From contig CANNFY010000002.1 of assembly GCA_947504045.1 (NCBI GenBank), forward strand, positions 124,001 to 188,000: a stretch of 64,000 nt of DNA, written 5' to 3'. Position 1 is the stretch's first letter; every line of letters starts with the position of its first letter. The notes under the pieces are model-generated. The model made no database searches and was not told the origin of the DNA. It saw only the letters and a list, made by a program, of their open reading frames with translations. Both the position numbers and the translations under genes were made by a program. The stretch comes from an uncultured Maribacter sp. (lineage in GTDB: Bacteria > Bacteroidota > Bacteroidia > Flavobacteriales > Flavobacteriaceae). Positions 61,905 to 64,000 of this stretch are shown here, in pieces.

Positions 61905-61983
61905 AATAATTGTTTTTAGTTGGTTAAAGTTCTTCATAAATTACAAAAAATAAATAAGTTTATATTTTTTAGGAATTAAATTA

Positions 61984-62766
61984 ATGAAGAAGAAATATTA
62001 TTATTTAATACGAGTACAATATTTAGGTTTCCGTTTTAGTGGCTGGCAAAAACAACCGGGTTTTAAAACTATTGAAGGAATGTTGACCAAAACATTAAAA
62101 TATATTTTGCCAGACATACCATTTAAAATTTTAGGAGCAGGTAGAACAGATGCTAAAGTTTCTGCTTTAGATGCTGCTTTCGAATTATTTTTAACTAACT
62201 CTCCTTTAGAAAATATAGACGATTTTATTATTCTATTTAATAAAAACTTACCTTCTGATATTCGAATATTAGCTATTGAAGAAACAACTGCAGATTTTAA
62301 TATTATACAACATAGTAAGTTAAAAGAATATGTATATCTATTTTCTTTTGGCGAAAAAAATCATCCTTTTTGTGCTCCATATTTAACCAATATTCAGGAA
62401 AATTTAGATATAGATGTAATGCAAGAAGCTGCAAGTTGCTTTGTTGGAGAGCATAATTTTTCTAGCTTTACTGCTAGGTTACAAGAAAACACCAAAGTTA
62501 CTAGAGAAATTAATTCTGCATATATTACTGAAAACACCTTACTTTTTGCCAATTTTTTTCCAAAAAAATCATACGCTTTTCATGTTAAAGGAAAAGGGTT
62601 TATACGTTATCAAATTAGAATGATGATGGGAGCTTTATTTCAGGTTGGTAAAGGAGAATTTTCTATAGAGGAATTAAAAGCTAGTTTAACTTCAGAAAAT
62701 ACTACACTGTTAAAACATGTAGCTCCTGGCTCTGGTTTATTATTAAATAATTTAGAATTTGATTAA
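61984..62766 (+). CDS. truA: tRNA pseudouridine synthase A
   Basis: 260-aa enzyme making pseudouridine at positions 38-40 of the tRNA anticodon stem. Catalytic D56 lies in GAGRTDAKVSAL, with Arg54 before it. YLGFRFSGWQKQPGFKTIEG is the family N-terminal signature, and GFIRYQIRMMMGALFQVGKG the C-terminal one. The length is usual for the family. A small divergence (RTDAKVSA rather than RTDxGVHA) is seen but the motif is intact. It is followed after 8 nt by the hydrolase gene, so likely co-transcribed. Confidence 0.92.
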   Translation: MKKKYYYLIRVQYLGFRFSGWQKQPGFKTIEGMLTKTLKYILPDIPFKILGAGRTDAKVSALDAAFELFLTNSPLENIDDFIILFNKNLPSDIRILAIEETTADFNIIQHSKLKEYVYLFSFGEKNHPFCAPYLTNIQENLDIDVMQEAASCFVGEHNFSSFTARLQENTKVTREINSAYITENTLLFANFFPKKSYAFHVKGKGFIRYQIRMMMGALFQVGKGEFSIEELKASLTSENTTLLKHVAPGSGLLLNNLEFD

Positions 62767-62774
62767 AATACATA

Positions 62775-63572
62775 ATGAAAAGATTAAAAAAAATACTTCT
62801 ACTAATTGGAATATTGTATATAGGAATAGCAGCATTGGCTTATTTTAATCAAGAAAAATTAGTTTTTATGCCTTCAAAAATGCCAATGAATCATGTTTAT
62901 GATTTTTGTCAACCTTTTGAAGAATTTTGGTTAAATGCCCCAGATGGTGGTAAAATAAATGCAATTCATATTAAAAATAATTCTACTAAAGGTGTAGTGC
63001 TTTATTTTCATGGTAATGCTGGTAATTTATCGCACTTAGGACATGTTGCTAATATGATTTCTAAAAAAGAATATGATATTATTATGATAGATTATAGAAC
63101 TTTTGGAAAGAGTAGTGGTACTTTAACAGAAGAAGCTATTTATGCCGATTCTGATTTGGTGTATACATACGCATTAGACAATTATTCTGAAGATAAAATT
63201 GTAGTATATGGTAGGTCTTTTGGCACTGGTGTAGCAAGTGCATTAGCGTCTAAAAATAAACCATGTAAACTTATTTTAGAATCTCCATTTTATAGTGCAG
63301 TAAGTTTAGGAAAACATAGGTTCCCTTTTTTGCCAATAGATTGGTTATCTAAATTTAGATTTCCTTCTAACGAGTATGTGAAGAATTTAAGTTGCCCTGT
63401 ATATATTTTTCATGGCAAAGAAGATCGTGTTATCCCTTTTTCTTCAAGTAAAAAACTATATGAAGAAATAAACGGAACTAACAAAATGTTTTTTGCTATA
63501 GAAAATGCAGGGCATAATTATTTACAAGACTATGAAACCTTTAAGCAAGGGTTGTCTAATGCTTTACCTTAA
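62775..63572 (+). CDS. Membrane-anchored alpha/beta hydrolase (BEM46/S33-like)
   Basis: 265 aa. An N-terminal membrane helix or signal anchor (about 5-24, LKKILLLIGILYIGIAALAYF) precedes an alpha/beta hydrolase fold. It has the oxyanion-hole HGNAGN near 77, nucleophile S148 in VYGRSFGTG, the acid Asp in HGKEDRVIPF and the catalytic His in ENAGHNYL. The sequence resembles BEM46/YqiA-like serine hydrolases. The substrate is unknown, with a lipid or peptide ester most plausible. It lies 8 nt after truA and 3 bp from the convergent cysM. Confidence 0.88.
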   Translation: MKRLKKILLLIGILYIGIAALAYFNQEKLVFMPSKMPMNHVYDFCQPFEEFWLNAPDGGKINAIHIKNNSTKGVVLYFHGNAGNLSHLGHVANMISKKEYDIIMIDYRTFGKSSGTLTEEAIYADSDLVYTYALDNYSEDKIVVYGRSFGTGVASALASKNKPCKLILESPFYSAVSLGKHRFPFLPIDWLSKFRFPSNEYVKNLSCPVYIFHGKEDRVIPFSSSKKLYEEINGTNKMFFAIENAGHNYLQDYETFKQGLSNALP

Positions 63573-63575
63573 AAT

Positions 63576-64000
63576 TTAATCAAAAATATTAGAAGATAAA
63601 TACCTGTCTCCGCGATCACAAACAATAGATACAATTACGCCTTTGTCTAAGGTAGAGGCTAGTTGTAAAGCGGCATAAGCTGCACCTCCGCTACTAACAC
63701 CACAAAATACACCTTCGGTTTTTGCTAAACTAATGCTTGTTTGTGTAGCTTGTTCTTGGTTTACTTCCATAACCTTATCTACTTTTGATGCATCAAAAAT
63801 TTTAGGTAAATATTCTTTTGGCCATTTACGAATTCCTGGAATTTTTGCGCCATCCATTGGTTGTACACCTACAATTTGTATATCAGAATTTTGCTCTTTT
63901 AAAAAAGTAGAAGTACCCATAATAGTTCCTGTTGTTCCCATGGCAGAAACAAAATGTGTTATTTTACCATCGGTATCTTTCCAAATTTCTGGGCCAGTGG
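63576..64000 (-). CDS. cysM: Cysteine synthase CysM, 3' part (partial)
   Basis: PLP-dependent cysteine synthase that uses O-acetylserine (or phosphoserine) and sulfide or thiosulfate. The gene runs off the right edge, leaving about 141 C-terminal residues. They include TGPEIW, the phosphate loop MGTTGTIMG, IPGIRKWPKEYLP and GVSSGGAAYAAL, ending with CDRGDRYLSSNIFD. The EYLP-IF and VSSGGA pattern favours CysM over CysK. The PLP-binding Lys lies outside the window. Its stop is 3 bp from the hydrolase stop (convergent), with no terminator between. Confidence 0.93.
   Translation of the reverse strand, partial: TGPEIWKDTDGKITHFVSAMGTTGTIMGTSTFLKEQNSDIQIVGVQPMDGAKIPGIRKWPKEYLPKIFDASKVDKVMEVNQEQATQTSISLAKTEGVFCGVSSGGAAYAALQLASTLDKGVIVSIVCDRGDRYLSSNIFD

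Noticed and set aside
61486-61953. 155-aa plus-strand ORF opposite a membrane protein gene
   Set aside because: It mirrors the coding strand of the 144-aa membrane protein; the minus-strand product has four good membrane helices and the plus-strand one has no sensible composition.
1-64000. CRISPR array, insertion sequence, prophage, tRNA or rRNA genes
   Set aside because: I looked in all intergenic gaps and found no array of spaced repeats, no transposase or integrase, and no tRNA or rRNA-like sequence; the window looks like ordinary core genome.

Overview
The window is about 64 kb of AT-rich chromosome from a member of the Bacteroidota, most likely a (probably marine) Flavobacteriaceae. The evidence is consistent. 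There is a menaquinone (men) cluster, a PorX-type type IX secretion regulator, a SusC-like domain, a fused LpxC/FabZ and a fused HisB and HisIE. Promoter-like TAnnTTTG boxes (the Bacteroidota -7 element) lie upstream of many genes, several start codons are TTG, and Shine-Dalgarno sites are largely missing. I saw no tRNA, rRNA, CRISPR array, insertion sequence, prophage or defence island. This is mostly core genome, so the interesting signals are regulatory and architectural.

Layout. 1-10.4 kb: menaquinone synthesis (menD 3' end, menA, menC, menE), interleaved with a DUF2853 protein, an S1-domain protein, a SPOR-like membrane protein, a LytTR response regulator with a TPR histidine kinase, an SDR and a CPBP protease. 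10.5-24.6 kb: a plug-VWA fusion, an acyl-CoA carboxylase subunit, an oxidoreductase, EttA, a metallo-hydrolase lipoprotein, fumarase, small membrane proteins, and tsaE with porX. 24.6-31.6 kb: an HD hydrolase, then lpxD, lpxC/fabZ, lpxA, efp, a second lpxD and sucD. 31.7-39.5 kb: a lipocalin-like lipoprotein, an M16 protease, fabG, ybjQ, a short unlisted membrane protein, a VWA membrane protein and an SPFH protein. 39.6-48.8 kb: a complete histidine operon (hisG-D-C-B-H-A-F-IE) behind a His-rich leader peptide and attenuator, with three GNAT acetyltransferases and one DinB-fold protein inserted between the his genes. 48.8-54.6 kb: small enzymes, a lipoprotein and an ECF sigma/anti-sigma operon with envelope proteins. 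54.7-64 kb: a VWA/AAA+ pair, an OmpR-type two-component system next to a duplicated-domain lipoprotein, small membrane proteins, truA, an alpha/beta hydrolase and the 3' part of cysM.

The most useful non-coding signals are these. (1) A compact his attenuator has a near-duplicate of the terminator 3' arm inside the leader ORF. (2) A 13-bp direct repeat with 21-bp period, typical of LytTR sites, lies just upstream of a TAnnTTTG promoter between the LytTR regulator and its kinase. (3) A 10-bp direct repeat with 11-bp period (PhoB/OmpR-like) lies upstream of the regulator/kinase operon, with related copies before the divergent lipoprotein. (4) A 70-bp element of ten 7-nt units, five forward and five inverted, fills the hisB-hisH gap. 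(5) A predicted ECF-type promoter precedes the sigma operon. (6) Hairpins lie next to the start codons of two small membrane-protein genes. Two short genes missing from the ORF track (a 44-aa lipoprotein and a 41-aa membrane protein) are added. All family assignments come from reading motifs; no search was run.
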